NCBI GenBank assembly: GCA_000406005.1
Contig: ASZN01000063.1
Span: 1 to 34,272, forward strand
Source of the DNA: Candidatus Poribacteria bacterium WGA-3G
Lineage (GTDB): Bacteria; Poribacteria; WGA-4E; WGA-3G
Length of the DNA: 34,272 nt
Reading direction: 5' to 3'
The translations under genes and the position numbers were made by a program. A model generated the notes under the pieces. That model was not told the DNA's origin, made no database searches, and was given only the letters and a program-made list of their open reading frames with translations. Within the stretch, counting starts at the first letter, position 1, and each line of letters opens with the position of its first letter. Positions 24,898 through 34,210 of the stretch are shown in pieces.

Positions 24898-26298
24898 CTA
24901 AATCTCAAGGCGCACAAAGGCGAGATACGCACCTGACACAAGCACTACCAAAAATAGCACCAGTAGCAGTAAATCCGTCGCTGCGGTGTTGAAATCTCGG
25001 TTGAGATTGCGTGTATCCTTAAATTTGGGAATCGCCTCCGGACTGACAGGTTTCTGGGACATGCCCTCCTGAATCCCGACTACGTGAAGACTTTCCGGAT
25101 CCGCCCTATCGGTATCAATGACGAATTCTCGGTACTGACGGGCATAACGCTGCACGTTCTCGATAAATTGCAGATGCCGTTCAAATCCCGTCCCAGCAAA
25201 AGATTCAAAGAGGCGTTGAACGATCGCTGTCGGTGAGATACGGGTGATCGCACGCGCCCGTTTTCCCTGTTCAATCTGTTGTTTCAAGTATGCCTCATTG
25301 AAACGTTCATATTCCTCTGCTTCTGTGATAACATATTCCCCCAGGACATGCACTGACGGCGGAGTCTGTGAATCTCCGTATTTATCCCGATATGCCTCGC
25401 GCGCTTCATCTGCAAGCCGCATGCGCTGGGTCCAAAATTTCTCATAAGCTATCGGTACCGACGTTCGGCTGCCGATAGATGCCAACGTATTCGGCATAAA
25501 TATCACAAAGCTCACCCAGATTAACAACAGTACGACAAGACTTACACCACTCTCTCGTACTGCTGCGGAAATTAGGAGTCCCAAGGCAATGAAGAGACAC
25601 GTATAGAGGATAACGATACCGTACAAGATGCCTAAACGTCCCCACGCCTCGGCATTGAGTTGTACTGCGTCTGAGGTAGAGATAAGGAGTAGATTCATCA
25701 GCACTGAAATCGCGAATGGAATGTTGATACTGATGAATGCACCTAAAAATTTTCCGACCAAGACAATGTGCCGCGGGATAGGATTTGCCAATGTCAACTG
25801 CAATGTCCCGCGTTCCAGTTCGCCGGAGATTGCATCAAAAGTGAACAGGAGCGCGACAAAACTCAACACATAGCCGACGATGAATGCCCAATCCAGCGTT
25901 GTGAAATCGGGACGGATATTGCGGAGATTTGGTGTTTCTTGTGGGTAAAACAGCCGCCAGACAGGGGGCATGTTAGCGATGCGTTGACCGTAGTTCGCGC
26001 CGCTGGCGCGTGTGGGTAGGAACGCCTCATCGCCTTCTGCACAGAAGCGGAGGGGTGAGGGGCTTTTGTGAAGATCCCCAGGTCCCCCTGTCGCAAGGCT
26101 ATATAAGTTGGTGCTACGCGATTCTAACGTCTTTACAGCATCGGCAGCGGCGTTATGATACGCCTGTGTTCGTTTTGGATGTTCGCGCAGATACAGGACC
26201 GCATTGGTCAGCATCAATGCCAATAGCAGCACTGTTGCCAATGCGAACCGGAGGCTATTCAGATTGTCGTAGAGTTCACGCTTTGCGATATGCCACAT
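24898..26298 (-). CDS. ABC-2 type permease, A-type, copy A1
   Basis: A 466-residue membrane subunit of an ABC transporter. TM1 (SLRFALATVLLLALMLTNAVLYL) is followed by an extracytoplasmic domain of about 115 residues with LRFCAEGDEAFLP, then TM2, the cytoplasmic coupling segment AISGELERGTLQLTLANPIPRH, TM3-TM5, a second large outside domain (ITRISPTAIVQRLFESFAGT) and the final TM. This is the ABC-2/DUF3526-like layout. It is the last gene of the array: it ends GAG ATT TAG and lacks the GAGGT that in A2 and A3 serves the following B gene. No Shine-Dalgarno sequence precedes its ATG, where the heptamer array lies instead. The substrate is unknown and no ATPase is nearby. Confidence 0.82.
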   Translation of the reverse strand: MWHIAKRELYDNLNSLRFALATVLLLALMLTNAVLYLREHPKRTQAYHNAAADAVKTLESRSTNLYSLATGGPGDLHKSPSPLRFCAEGDEAFLPTRASGANYGQRIANMPPVWRLFYPQETPNLRNIRPDFTTLDWAFIVGYVLSFVALLFTFDAISGELERGTLQLTLANPIPRHIVLVGKFLGAFISINIPFAISVLMNLLLISTSDAVQLNAEAWGRLGILYGIVILYTCLFIALGLLISAAVRESGVSLVVLLLIWVSFVIFMPNTLASIGSRTSVPIAYEKFWTQRMRLADEAREAYRDKYGDSQTPPSVHVLGEYVITEAEEYERFNEAYLKQQIEQGKRARAITRISPTAIVQRLFESFAGTGFERHLQFIENVQRYARQYREFVIDTDRADPESLHVVGIQEGMSQKPVSPEAIPKFKDTRNLNRDFNTAATDLLLLVLFLVVLVSGAYLAFVRLEI

Positions 26299-26305
26299 AG
26301 GTAGT

Positions 26306-26453
26306 CAGTTACCAGTTACCAGTTATCAGTTATCAGTTACCAGTTATCAGTTACCAGTTACCAGTTACCAGTTATCAGTTACCAGAGAAGAGGGTTTTTA
26401 TGAACCATTTCCTTCTTCTCTTAACTGGCTACTGGTTACTGGCCACTGGAAAC
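26306..26453. repeat. heptamer array (11 copies) and hairpin in B1-A1 spacer
   Basis: Eleven tandem units of CAGTTAC/CAGTTAT (26306-26382) end in CAG. An AGAGAAGAGG arm follows, then a short loop, a TTCTTCTCTT arm and inverted heptamers (CTGGCTA, CTGGTTA, CTGGCCA). The whole can fold into one long hairpin. In the sense direction the array stops seven bases before the A1 start codon. Confidence 0.85.
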
Positions 26454-26457
26454 TACT

Positions 26458-27951
26458 TCACACTTCACTTTTGATGAAGATAAGAACTATTGCCATAAAC
26501 AGGACAAGGTTACAGATCAGGAGTAGAAACATATCTGGTAACGCCCGTTTTGCATTCGTCCGAACATCACTTCTTTCAAAAGTGAATTGAGGGAGTGTGC
26601 TCCAATCGACCGCGCCTTTATCGGCGACAAACCACTCTCTTGACGAAAACGCGTCTTTCGCATAGAGATAGTCAATTATAATTTTCCGGTAACGTTGCGC
26701 TGCCTCGAAAAAATCTCTGAGTCCTAATAAGTCAGTCCCTGCCCACGCCTGCGTCGCGTCATCATAGATACCTACAGGTGAGAGTTTCAACAATATCCTA
26801 TCCATTCTGGCTTGTCGAACATAAATTTCGTCAAGTGCCTGCTTACGGATGCGCCACGCTTTTTCTACTGTTCGGGTAGCCAACGGTAAAACGAAATTGT
26901 AATACCGCTTAGCGACGGGGACATACTTCTCAAAGTCCGGACGGATCTCTGAAATAACACTCATATTTTCTATATAAGTCGTCAGGGTTACTGGATTCAC
27001 ATCCGCTTGGTGATAAAACCCCAACGCCTTGCTGAACTCTGATGTTTCTCCAGCGATTCCCTCGTTTTCAAGGAACTTTTGACGTTCCCTTTCATATTCA
27101 TCTATAATTTGTTGAATCTGGTTGTGAGCAGTTTTCACACGCGCTTGGATGTCGCCCCCCGGGTTAACCGTCACTCGAATCAAATTCGGATACACGAGTA
27201 TCAAAAATCCCCATACAAACATCGCGAGCATTAGTGCAGTGCCGGTTCTAGGCGTCGCTACGGAAATCAGTAGTCCAATGAGATAGAACAGCGACAGATA
27301 CGCGAACGATGTAAGAACAATCCCAGCGATGCGCAGAAAATCAGCAGTTGACAGCGGAATCGAACGCGTTAGTAACAGTAGGGCGAAAAGCAGACTCAAT
27401 ATCAAGGGAACCAACAGACACGCCATCGCACTGATATATTTCGCAAGTAAGATCTGCCCGCGTCCGATAGGCTGTGCAAGAATGAGACGTAACGTGCCGC
27501 GTTCACGTTCTCCCGCAATCGCATCGTAAGCGAATATCAATCCCATCAGGCTAAGGATTACCTCAAAAACAAAGACAATATCAATTGAAGAAAAGAAGGC
27601 AATAAACGGATTGTCAGTACCGTGCATTCGGGCATCCCAGAGTGTCGGCATAAATCCGTGATAGATACCGATGTAGTTTCCCAAACGTTTATCTAATCCG
27701 ACATTGAAAATACTCAACGGATTCGGTGCCCGGTCAATAAACAAATACGCAGTAGAATAGGTTTTGGAATTGCGTAAATCCTGACGATGCCTTTTGACAG
27801 AATCGTTGTAACTTTCCAAACGTTGTTCGTAATCTTGCGTAAGCACTACTGTGTTTACAACAACGAGCAACAACGTAATGAGTAGGACCGCCGCGAAACG
27901 GAAGGTCATTAGATTGTCAAGCAGTTCCCTGCGAATGAGTGTTTTAAGCAT
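26458..27951 (-). CDS. ABC-2 type permease, B-type, copy B1
   Basis: A 497-residue subunit of the second permease type. It has a cytoplasmic start LIRRELLDNLMTFRF, TM1, an outside domain with DRAPNPLSIFNVGLDKRLGN and TLWDARMHGTDNPF, TM2, the coupling segment AIAGERERGTLRLILAQPIGRG and several TMs ending in TALMLAMFVWGFLILVYPN. A second outside domain carries LSPVGIYDDATQAWAGTDLL and DKGAVDWSTLPQF, and the final TM ends KSEV. The ATG is six bases after the A2 stop, and its ribosome-binding site GAGGT lies in the last codons of A2. It is probably a heterodimer partner of an A-type subunit. Confidence 0.82.
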   Translation of the reverse strand: MLKTLIRRELLDNLMTFRFAAVLLITLLLVVVNTVVLTQDYEQRLESYNDSVKRHRQDLRNSKTYSTAYLFIDRAPNPLSIFNVGLDKRLGNYIGIYHGFMPTLWDARMHGTDNPFIAFFSSIDIVFVFEVILSLMGLIFAYDAIAGERERGTLRLILAQPIGRGQILLAKYISAMACLLVPLILSLLFALLLLTRSIPLSTADFLRIAGIVLTSFAYLSLFYLIGLLISVATPRTGTALMLAMFVWGFLILVYPNLIRVTVNPGGDIQARVKTAHNQIQQIIDEYERERQKFLENEGIAGETSEFSKALGFYHQADVNPVTLTTYIENMSVISEIRPDFEKYVPVAKRYYNFVLPLATRTVEKAWRIRKQALDEIYVRQARMDRILLKLSPVGIYDDATQAWAGTDLLGLRDFFEAAQRYRKIIIDYLYAKDAFSSREWFVADKGAVDWSTLPQFTFERSDVRTNAKRALPDMFLLLICNLVLFMAIVLIFIKSEV

Positions 27952-27957
27952 TTTATA

Positions 27958-29367
27958 TCACACCTCAACGCGCACAAACACCAGATACGCACCCGACAGA
28001 AGCACTAAGACAAACAGTGTTAGCAATAACAATTCCATTGCTGCAGTATTGAAATCTTTACTCAGGTTAAGCGTATCCTCAAACTTCGGAACTGCTTCTG
28101 GACTGATAGGTTCCTGCGACATACCGGTTCTAACGCCAAAGATATGAAGACTTTCAGGATCCGCGTTATCTGTATCAACAATGAATGTTCGGAATTCTCG
28201 GGCGTAAATTTGGACATTTCCTAAGAATTGGAGGTGTCTCTCAAACCCTGTTCCAGCGAAGGATTCGATGAGGTTCTGGACAATTGTAACAGGAGAAATT
28301 CGAGTGATGGTGCGCGCTCGGTGTACCTCAGCAATTCGCCGGTTTAAGCGTTCTTCGTGTAACTGCTCTTGCTGTTCAGCATCTTTGGTGACGTACGCAC
28401 CATCAATCTCTATTCCCTTTGTAGAATCTTCTGGCTCTTTATAGCGGCGGGAGTAGTAGTCACTTGATAGTTCCTCATGCAATTTCCATGAACGTTCCGA
28501 GAAGTCATAAGTAGGTCCTGATGATGTAGATCTACCCGCAATCGAAGCGAGGGTGCTCGGCATAAATACCACAAATACCACCCAAACCAATAGAAGTACT
28601 ACGAGACTCACCGCGCTCCGTTGTACCCGTGCCGACACGAGCATCCCTAATGCCAGAAAAAGGCAGGTGTAAAGGACAGCAACGCAGAAGATGATGCCTA
28701 AACGTCCCCACGCCTCCGCATCCAGGTGAACACCACTGGACGTAGAAATTACCAGAAGGTTCACAAGGACGGCGAGGATGAAGGGTATGTTAACGCTTAT
28801 AAATGCCCCTAAAAACTTACCAATTAGCACCGTATGCCGCGGAATTGGGTTAGACAAGGTGAGTCGGAGTGTGCCGCGTTCGCGTTCGCCGGAAATTGAA
28901 TCGAAGGTAAACAGGAGTGCAACGAGGCTTAAAACGTAGCCGATGATGAACCCCCAATCCACTTTGGTAACGTCTGGGCGCACATTATCGCGATTCGGAG
29001 TGGCAGATGGGTATGCAAGTATCCAAAAGCTTTTGAGTGTGTCGGTACTCCAACGGTGGTAACCTGCTTGTGCCCGATCTGACATAAACGTTTCGCTACC
29101 CTCTGCACAAAAACGGAGATCGGACGGTTTTTTGTAAAGATAGCCAGGTCCCTCTTGCGCAAGGTCGTATAGGCTGCTCTCGGCATGCGCAGCGATGTTA
29201 TTCTGGTGTCCGGAGACACGCTCGCGGTATCGCTGCACCCGCTCTGGATGTTCCCGAAGGTGTACAACGGCGTTGGTTAGCATCAATCCGAGCAACAGGG
29301 CCGTTGCGAGCGCGAACCGGAGGCTGTTCAGGTTATTATAAATCTCACGTTTTGCGATATGCCACAT
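27958..29367 (-). CDS. ABC-2 type permease, A-type, copy A2
   Basis: A 469-residue paralogue of A1 and A3 with the same order: TM1 (SLRFALATALLLGLMLTNAV), outside domain with LRFCAEGSETFMS, TM2, coupling segment SISGERERGTLRLTLSNPIPRH, TM3-TM5 and a second outside domain (ITRISPVTIVQNLIESFAGTGFERHLQF). It ends FVRVEV. The final GAG GTG TGA provides the ribosome-binding site for B1. The first outside domain varies most between the three A copies, whereas the coupling segment and the GTGFERHLQF region are nearly constant. A heptamer array and no Shine-Dalgarno site precede its ATG. Confidence 0.82.
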   Translation of the reverse strand: MWHIAKREIYNNLNSLRFALATALLLGLMLTNAVVHLREHPERVQRYRERVSGHQNNIAAHAESSLYDLAQEGPGYLYKKPSDLRFCAEGSETFMSDRAQAGYHRWSTDTLKSFWILAYPSATPNRDNVRPDVTKVDWGFIIGYVLSLVALLFTFDSISGERERGTLRLTLSNPIPRHTVLIGKFLGAFISVNIPFILAVLVNLLVISTSSGVHLDAEAWGRLGIIFCVAVLYTCLFLALGMLVSARVQRSAVSLVVLLLVWVVFVVFMPSTLASIAGRSTSSGPTYDFSERSWKLHEELSSDYYSRRYKEPEDSTKGIEIDGAYVTKDAEQQEQLHEERLNRRIAEVHRARTITRISPVTIVQNLIESFAGTGFERHLQFLGNVQIYAREFRTFIVDTDNADPESLHIFGVRTGMSQEPISPEAVPKFEDTLNLSKDFNTAAMELLLLTLFVLVLLSGAYLVFVRVEV

Positions 29368-29374
29368 AGGTAGT

Positions 29375-29473
29375 CAGTTACCAGTTACCAGTTACCAGTT
29401 ACCAGAGAAGAGGATTTTTATGAACCATTTCCTTCTTCTCTTAACTGGCCACTGGTTACTGGCCACTGGAAAC
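29375..29473. repeat. heptamer array (4 copies) and hairpin in B2-A2 spacer
   Basis: The layout is the same as at 26306-26453, but with only four CAGTTAC units (29375-29402), all identical, followed by the AGAGAAGAGG/CTTCTTCTCTT hairpin arms and inverted CTGG-heptamers. The array ends seven bases before the A2 start codon in the sense direction. Confidence 0.85.
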
Positions 29474-29477
29474 TCCT

Positions 29478-30979
29478 TTACACTTCAGTTTTGATAAAAA
29501 TCAGAAATATCACGATAAACAGAACGACATTAATCATGAGCAGTAGACAGACATCCGGGACCGCTCGTTTTGCGTTTGTGTTGATATCATCTCTTTGAAA
29601 GGAGAACTGGGGCAGACCGCTCCAATCCGCCGCGCCCTTGTCCCCTGAGAACCATTGTCTGGATTCAAACACCTTATTATCGTAGAAATAGTTAATAACG
29701 CTCTGTCTATATTGTCTCGCGGCGTAAAAAAAATCTCTGACTCCGAGTAGGTCGGTTCCTGCCCACGCTTGTGTTGCGGCATCAAACAACCCCACGGGCG
29801 AGAGTTTCAAATAGATTCTCTCCATATCAGCGGGTTGAATGAAAATTTCTTCGAGTGCGGGCTTTCGGATGAGCCATGTGCGATCCGCGGCATCAATCGT
29901 CTGCGCGCCAAGGAACCCAAAATGTTTCTGGGCGTGCGGCATCTTCGGTTCATCTTTCTCACCAAATCCGTCAAAGTTCATCACACTTCTATAGGTGTAC
30001 AGCAGTCTTTGGGAATTACCCATAAGATTGGCACCGCGCAAACCCGACCCTCTTAGTTCATACCCCCAATCTTCTCCGGGGAAATCGTCGGTAGCTAAGT
30101 AATGTTTGCGCTCTTTGTCGAATGTCTCCCAGATATTTTCAATTCGATTGAAAGCGGATGCTCTGAGGGCATCTGGCGACTCTGGGCGTGGGATCACGGT
30201 CAGAATCACATTGGGGTAGACTAAGACCAAAAGCCCCAAACAAACATTGACAACATCAAGGCGGTACTTGTTCGGCGGGTCGCTGCTGAAATCAGCAACC
30301 CGATGAGGTAAAATACGGAAAGATACGCAACGGATGTCAAGATTATCCCACCGATGCGCAGAAAATCATCACTGTTCAGAGATATAGCGGTAGATGTCGT
30401 CAGCAAAATTGTCGCGAGGAGCAGGCTTATCAACAGTGGTACAATTAGGCAGAACATTGCGCTCATGTATTTCGCAACCAATATTTTACCGCGTCCAATA
30501 GGGTGCGTCAGGACTAAACGCAGTGTTCCACTTTCATATTCTCCCGCGAACGCATTATACGCGAAAATGAGTGCGAATAGACTCAGGATAACCTCAAAGA
30601 TAAAAACAATATCCATTGAGGCAAACATATCCATAAACGGATTATCCGACCCGTGCATGCCAGCATCCCACAGCGACGGAACCAATCTATGAGATACCCC
30701 TACCTCATTTCCGAGACGCTTATCGAACCCGACATTGAAAATGCTCAATGGGTTCGGTGGACGGTCAACGCGCACTTTACCTGCAGAATAGGTAATTTTC
30801 TCCTGTAATTGACGTTGATGCATTTTGACGGCATCGTTATGACTTGCCAAACGTCGTTCATAATCTATAATTAACACAAAGGTATTGGCAACGACAAGCA
30901 ACAACATGATGAAAGTCGCTGCCGCAAATCGAAAAGTCATTAGGTTGTCGAGGAGTTCTCGACGGATCAGTGTCATCAT
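29478..30979 (-). pseudogene. ABC-2 type permease, B-type, copy B2, broken by a one-base deletion
   Basis: The gene reads from ATG 30979 (MMTLIRRELLDNLMTFRF) to MFVWGFW, then stops at about 30221. A second frame, overlapping at LLVLVYPN, carries the rest to KTEV at 29478. At this place B1 has five T (sense strand) in codons for F-L; here there are four (A-run 30229-30232 on the plus strand). Adding one base gives a 500-residue protein, close to the 497 and 501 residues of B1 and B3. Motifs are otherwise intact (PPNPLSIFNVGFDKRLGN, ESGTLRLVLTHPIGRG, AATQAWAGTDLL). The start is four bases after the A3 stop. A homopolymer error in the assembly is a serious alternative. Confidence 0.8.
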
Positions 30980-30983
30980 TTTT

Positions 30984-32387
30984 TTATACCTCAACGCGCA
31001 CAAATGCGAGATACGCTCCGGATAAGAGAACGATAACGAACAGCGTTAGCAACAGCAGATCGACTGCCGCTGCGTTGAAATCCTTACTGAGACTTAGCGT
31101 GTCTTCAAATTTGGGAATCGCCGCAGGATTGACAGGTTTCTCGGACATCCCTTCGCGAATGCCTATAATATGCGAACTTTCTGGGTCGCCGCTGTCGGTG
31201 TCAGCGATGAATTTACGAAATTGTCGGGCATGCGTTTTCGTATTCTCTAAAAATTGTAAATGCCGCTCGAAACCTGTTCCGGCGAAGGATTCAAAGAGAT
31301 GTTGGGAAATCGCTATCGGTGAGATCCGGGTTGTCCCGCGCGCAAATTTAACTTGCGCAATCTGTTGTGCCAAGTGTTCCTCGTTTACGCGCTCCTGTTC
31401 TTCCGCTTCCGCGATGACGTGTTCCCCTTTAAACTGTATCTCTTTAGACCGTTCAACCCTTTCTGCAAAATAAGCGTCGTACCGTTCCCAACGTTTCGCA
31501 TAAAGCTCACCTCGGCGTTGCCAAAGTTCATCTGTTGACATCGGTGATGAAAACCCGCCTGCAATAGAGGCGAGCGTACTCGGTACAAAGACGACGAAGG
31601 TAACCCAAATCAACAAGAGAATTACAAGAGACACCGCGCTCCGCGAAACACGGGCAGAAACCAGCAGCCCTAACGCAAGAAATAGACTGGCGTATAAAAT
31701 AGCGATAAAGAAAATAATGCCTAAACGTCCCCAGGCATCGGCACCGATTTGCACAGCACTTGATGTAGAAATCACCAATAGGTTCATTAAGACCGCAAGT
31801 GCGAGCGGGATACCAACACTTATTAATGCCCCCAAAAATTTACCGATCAACACAGTGTGGCGTGGAATCGGATTTGCGAGGATCAATCGCAGTGTCCCGC
31901 GTTCGCGTTCACCGGAAACGGTATCGAAAGTGAACAAAATCGCGATCAGACTCAAGACATAGCCGATAATAAACGCCCAATCCACTTTGGTAACGTTTGG
32001 ACGGATATCCGTCAGATTCGGAGTGGTCGATGGGTAGTTTAATCGCCAGAAACCCCTTAGACCTCCGCTGATAGACCAAAGGAAGGCACCACCAACGACG
32101 TTTGGCAAAAAAGGTTCTCCGCCATCTGCACAGAAACGGAGCGTGGATGGCTTTTTGTATAGCAATCCTGGGCCCTCTTGCGCGAGTGTATATAAATTAT
32201 CTGCACGGCTCGTCAAATCCGTCAAAGATTCGTTGATTGAAGCGTTATACTTCTGTATCCGCTTCGGATGCTCATGGAGATGCACAACCGCATTGGTCAG
32301 CATCAAACCGAGCAGCAACACCGTTGCAAGCGCGAATCGGAGGCTATTGAAATTGTCGTAGAGTTCACGTTTCGCGATATACCACAT
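30984..32387 (-). CDS. ABC-2 type permease, A-type, copy A3
   Basis: A 467-residue paralogue of A1 and A2: TM1 (SLRFALATVLLLGLMLTNAV), outside domain with LRFCADGGEPFLP, TM2 with DWAFIIGYVLSLIAILFTF, coupling segment TVSGERERGTLRLILANPIPRH and a second outside domain (ISPIAISQHLFESFAGTGFERHLQF). It ends FVRVEV with GAG GTA TAA, which contributes the ribosome-binding site of B2. The Ala-Asp exchange in CADGG and several loop changes set it apart from its paralogues. A five-unit heptamer array precedes its start without a Shine-Dalgarno site. Confidence 0.82.
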   Translation of the reverse strand: MWYIAKRELYDNFNSLRFALATVLLLGLMLTNAVVHLHEHPKRIQKYNASINESLTDLTSRADNLYTLAQEGPGLLYKKPSTLRFCADGGEPFLPNVVGGAFLWSISGGLRGFWRLNYPSTTPNLTDIRPNVTKVDWAFIIGYVLSLIAILFTFDTVSGERERGTLRLILANPIPRHTVLIGKFLGALISVGIPLALAVLMNLLVISTSSAVQIGADAWGRLGIIFFIAILYASLFLALGLLVSARVSRSAVSLVILLLIWVTFVVFVPSTLASIAGGFSSPMSTDELWQRRGELYAKRWERYDAYFAERVERSKEIQFKGEHVIAEAEEQERVNEEHLAQQIAQVKFARGTTRISPIAISQHLFESFAGTGFERHLQFLENTKTHARQFRKFIADTDSGDPESSHIIGIREGMSEKPVNPAAIPKFEDTLSLSKDFNAAAVDLLLLTLFVIVLLSGAYLAFVRVEV

Positions 32388-32394
32388 AAGTAGT

Positions 32395-32507
32395 CAGTTA
32401 CCAGTTACCAGTTACCAGTTACCAGTTACCAGAGAAGACGGTTTTTATGAACCATTCCCTTCTTTTCTTAACTCGAAACTGGAAACTGGCCACTGGCCAC
32501 TGGAAAC
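32395..32507. repeat. heptamer array (5 copies) and hairpin in B3-A3 spacer
   Basis: Five identical CAGTTAC units (32395-32429) are followed by AGAGAAGACGG, a loop, a CTTCTTTTCTT arm and inverted CTGG-heptamers. It has the same organisation as the other two B-A spacers, with a diverged hairpin stem. Confidence 0.85.
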
Positions 32508-32511
32508 TCCT

Positions 32512-34017
32512 TTACACTTCACTTTTGATAAAAATCAGAAATATTACGACAAACAGAACGACATTGGTCATCAACAGCAGACATAGATCCGGGAACGCTC
32601 GCTTCACATTTATACCGATACCACTTCTCTGAAAAGAAAATTGAGGAAGCGTGCGCCAATCGGCTGCACCCTTGTCTGCAGCAATCCACTGCCGAGACGC
32701 GAAAGCGTTTTTATCATAGAAGAAGTCAATAAAGACTCGTCGGTACTGGCGCGCTGCCCGAAAAAAATCTCGAATTCCGAGAAGGTCGGTGCCGACCCAA
32801 GCTTGGGTTGCGGCATCGTACATCCCGATTGGCGAAATTTTCAACAATACGCTATCTATGCGTGCTGGACGGACGAAAATTTTCTCAAGTGCCGGTTTGC
32901 GGATGAGCCATGTTCTTTCTGCCATGTCAATCGTCAACGGGACGAGAAACTGGTAATAACTTTGTACGTGCGGCATCAGCGGTTCGGACCTCTCATCAAG
33001 TTCTGAGATGTCCATCCCTTTTTTGTAATAGTATTGTAGCGTGGCTGCGTCTTTGTTGAGGCGATTCATGGAAGACCCTACCCACCCTATACCAAACCCC
33101 GGATTCTCGCCGGGGACAGCATCGTTCTTAAGGTACTGTTCCTGTTCTTTCTCGAATTTCTCCCATAACTGTTCAATTTGGCTGAAAGTTGACGCAGTAC
33201 GCGCTTCTACCGTACGTTGCGGAAGAATCGAGGCAAGCACCATGTTCGGGTAAATCAATACCCAAAAACCCCACACGAACATAGAAAGCATAAGCGCAGT
33301 ACCCGTTCGGCGCGTCACCGCAGAAATGAGCATCCCGATGAGATAAAACACCGATAGATAAACGATAGTCGTCAAAATAAACCCAACTATCCGGAGAAAA
33401 TCGTCAGTGCTCAGAGAGATCGAGGTAGATGTCGTTAGTAAAATTACCGCAAGTGACACACTCATTATTAAAGGCACGAGCAGGCACACCATCGCGCTCA
33501 TATACTTAGCAAACAGAATATGACCGCGACGGACGGGATGCGTTAGCACCAAGCGTAACGTGCCTTGCTCACGTTCTCCCGCCAGCGTATCATAAGCGAA
33601 TATAAGTGCAAGTAGGCTCAGAACCACCTTAAAGATAAAGGCAATATCAATCGAAGAGAAAATATTCATAATCGGGTTATCTGAGCCGTGCATTTTCGCA
33701 TCCCACAGCGTTGGTACAAACCCGAAATAGACCTCCACTTGGTTACCGAGCTGTTTATCCATCCCAATATTGAAGATGCTCAACGGGTTCGGGGGGCGAT
33801 CAACGTGCAATCTCGCTGCCGAATAGGTTTTTTTCGTCTGCAGTTGTTGGTGATGCGTTTTGACAGCAACGTTGTAATCCGTTAAACGCCGCTCGTAATC
33901 CTTGATCTGCACGGCAGTATTCGCGACGACAAGCAGTAACATGATGAAGACTGCTGCCGCGAAACGGAAGGTCATCAAATTATCAAGGAGTTCTCGACGG
34001 ATGAGTGTTGCCATCAT
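32512..34017 (-). CDS. ABC-2 type permease, B-type, copy B3 (first gene of the array)
   Basis: A 501-residue paralogue of B1 and B2, intact. It starts MMATLIRRELLDNLMTFRFAAAVFI with GGAGAGGTG seven bases upstream. The outside domain contains PPNPLSIFNIGMDKQLGN, the coupling segment reads LAGEREQGTLRLVLTHPVRRG, and TMs follow up to MFVWGFWVLIYPNMVL. The second outside domain has ISPIGMYDAATQAWVGTDLL and KGAADWRTLPQFSFQR, and it ends KSEV. It is the promoter-proximal member of the three B-A units. No clear promoter or ATPase gene is seen between it and the window edge, so a cognate ATP-binding protein must be encoded elsewhere. Confidence 0.82.
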   Translation of the reverse strand: MMATLIRRELLDNLMTFRFAAAVFIMLLLVVANTAVQIKDYERRLTDYNVAVKTHHQQLQTKKTYSAARLHVDRPPNPLSIFNIGMDKQLGNQVEVYFGFVPTLWDAKMHGSDNPIMNIFSSIDIAFIFKVVLSLLALIFAYDTLAGEREQGTLRLVLTHPVRRGHILFAKYMSAMVCLLVPLIMSVSLAVILLTTSTSISLSTDDFLRIVGFILTTIVYLSVFYLIGMLISAVTRRTGTALMLSMFVWGFWVLIYPNMVLASILPQRTVEARTASTFSQIEQLWEKFEKEQEQYLKNDAVPGENPGFGIGWVGSSMNRLNKDAATLQYYYKKGMDISELDERSEPLMPHVQSYYQFLVPLTIDMAERTWLIRKPALEKIFVRPARIDSVLLKISPIGMYDAATQAWVGTDLLGIRDFFRAARQYRRVFIDFFYDKNAFASRQWIAADKGAADWRTLPQFSFQRSGIGINVKRAFPDLCLLLMTNVVLFVVIFLIFIKSEV

Positions 34018-34119
34018 GAAGTTTCACCTCTCCTATCAGTTTATCTGTTCCGCGCTTTTTCTACAAGATTTTTAGTAGCCAATTATGGCAGGGCTATTTA
34101 GTCCTCGGTTTTTTCGTTC

Positions 34120-34163
34120 AATTTTAGCCCCCCAGGCCCGGAATTTTAGCCCCCCAGGCCCGG
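34120..34163. repeat. perfect 22-bp tandem duplication
   Basis: Two identical, directly adjacent 22-base units (34120-34141 and 34142-34163) begin AATTTTAG and end CCCAGGCCCGG, followed by TAGGTGCGGTTT. They lie in the gene-free stretch 34018-34272 upstream of the permease array. The unit contains a C6 run. Probably part of a dispersed repeat; function unknown. Confidence 0.8.
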
Positions 34164-34210
34164 TAGGTGCGGTTTCATGAAAATTGATTTATTAATTCGG
34201 TAATATCAGA

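Noticed and set aside
26306..26385. Regular short repeats that could suggest a CRISPR array
   Set aside because: The units are seven bases in direct contact without spacers, and no cas genes are present.
34018..34119. Promoter for the permease array
   Set aside because: The region is AT-rich but no -35/-10 pair at acceptable spacing was convincing on the minus strand.
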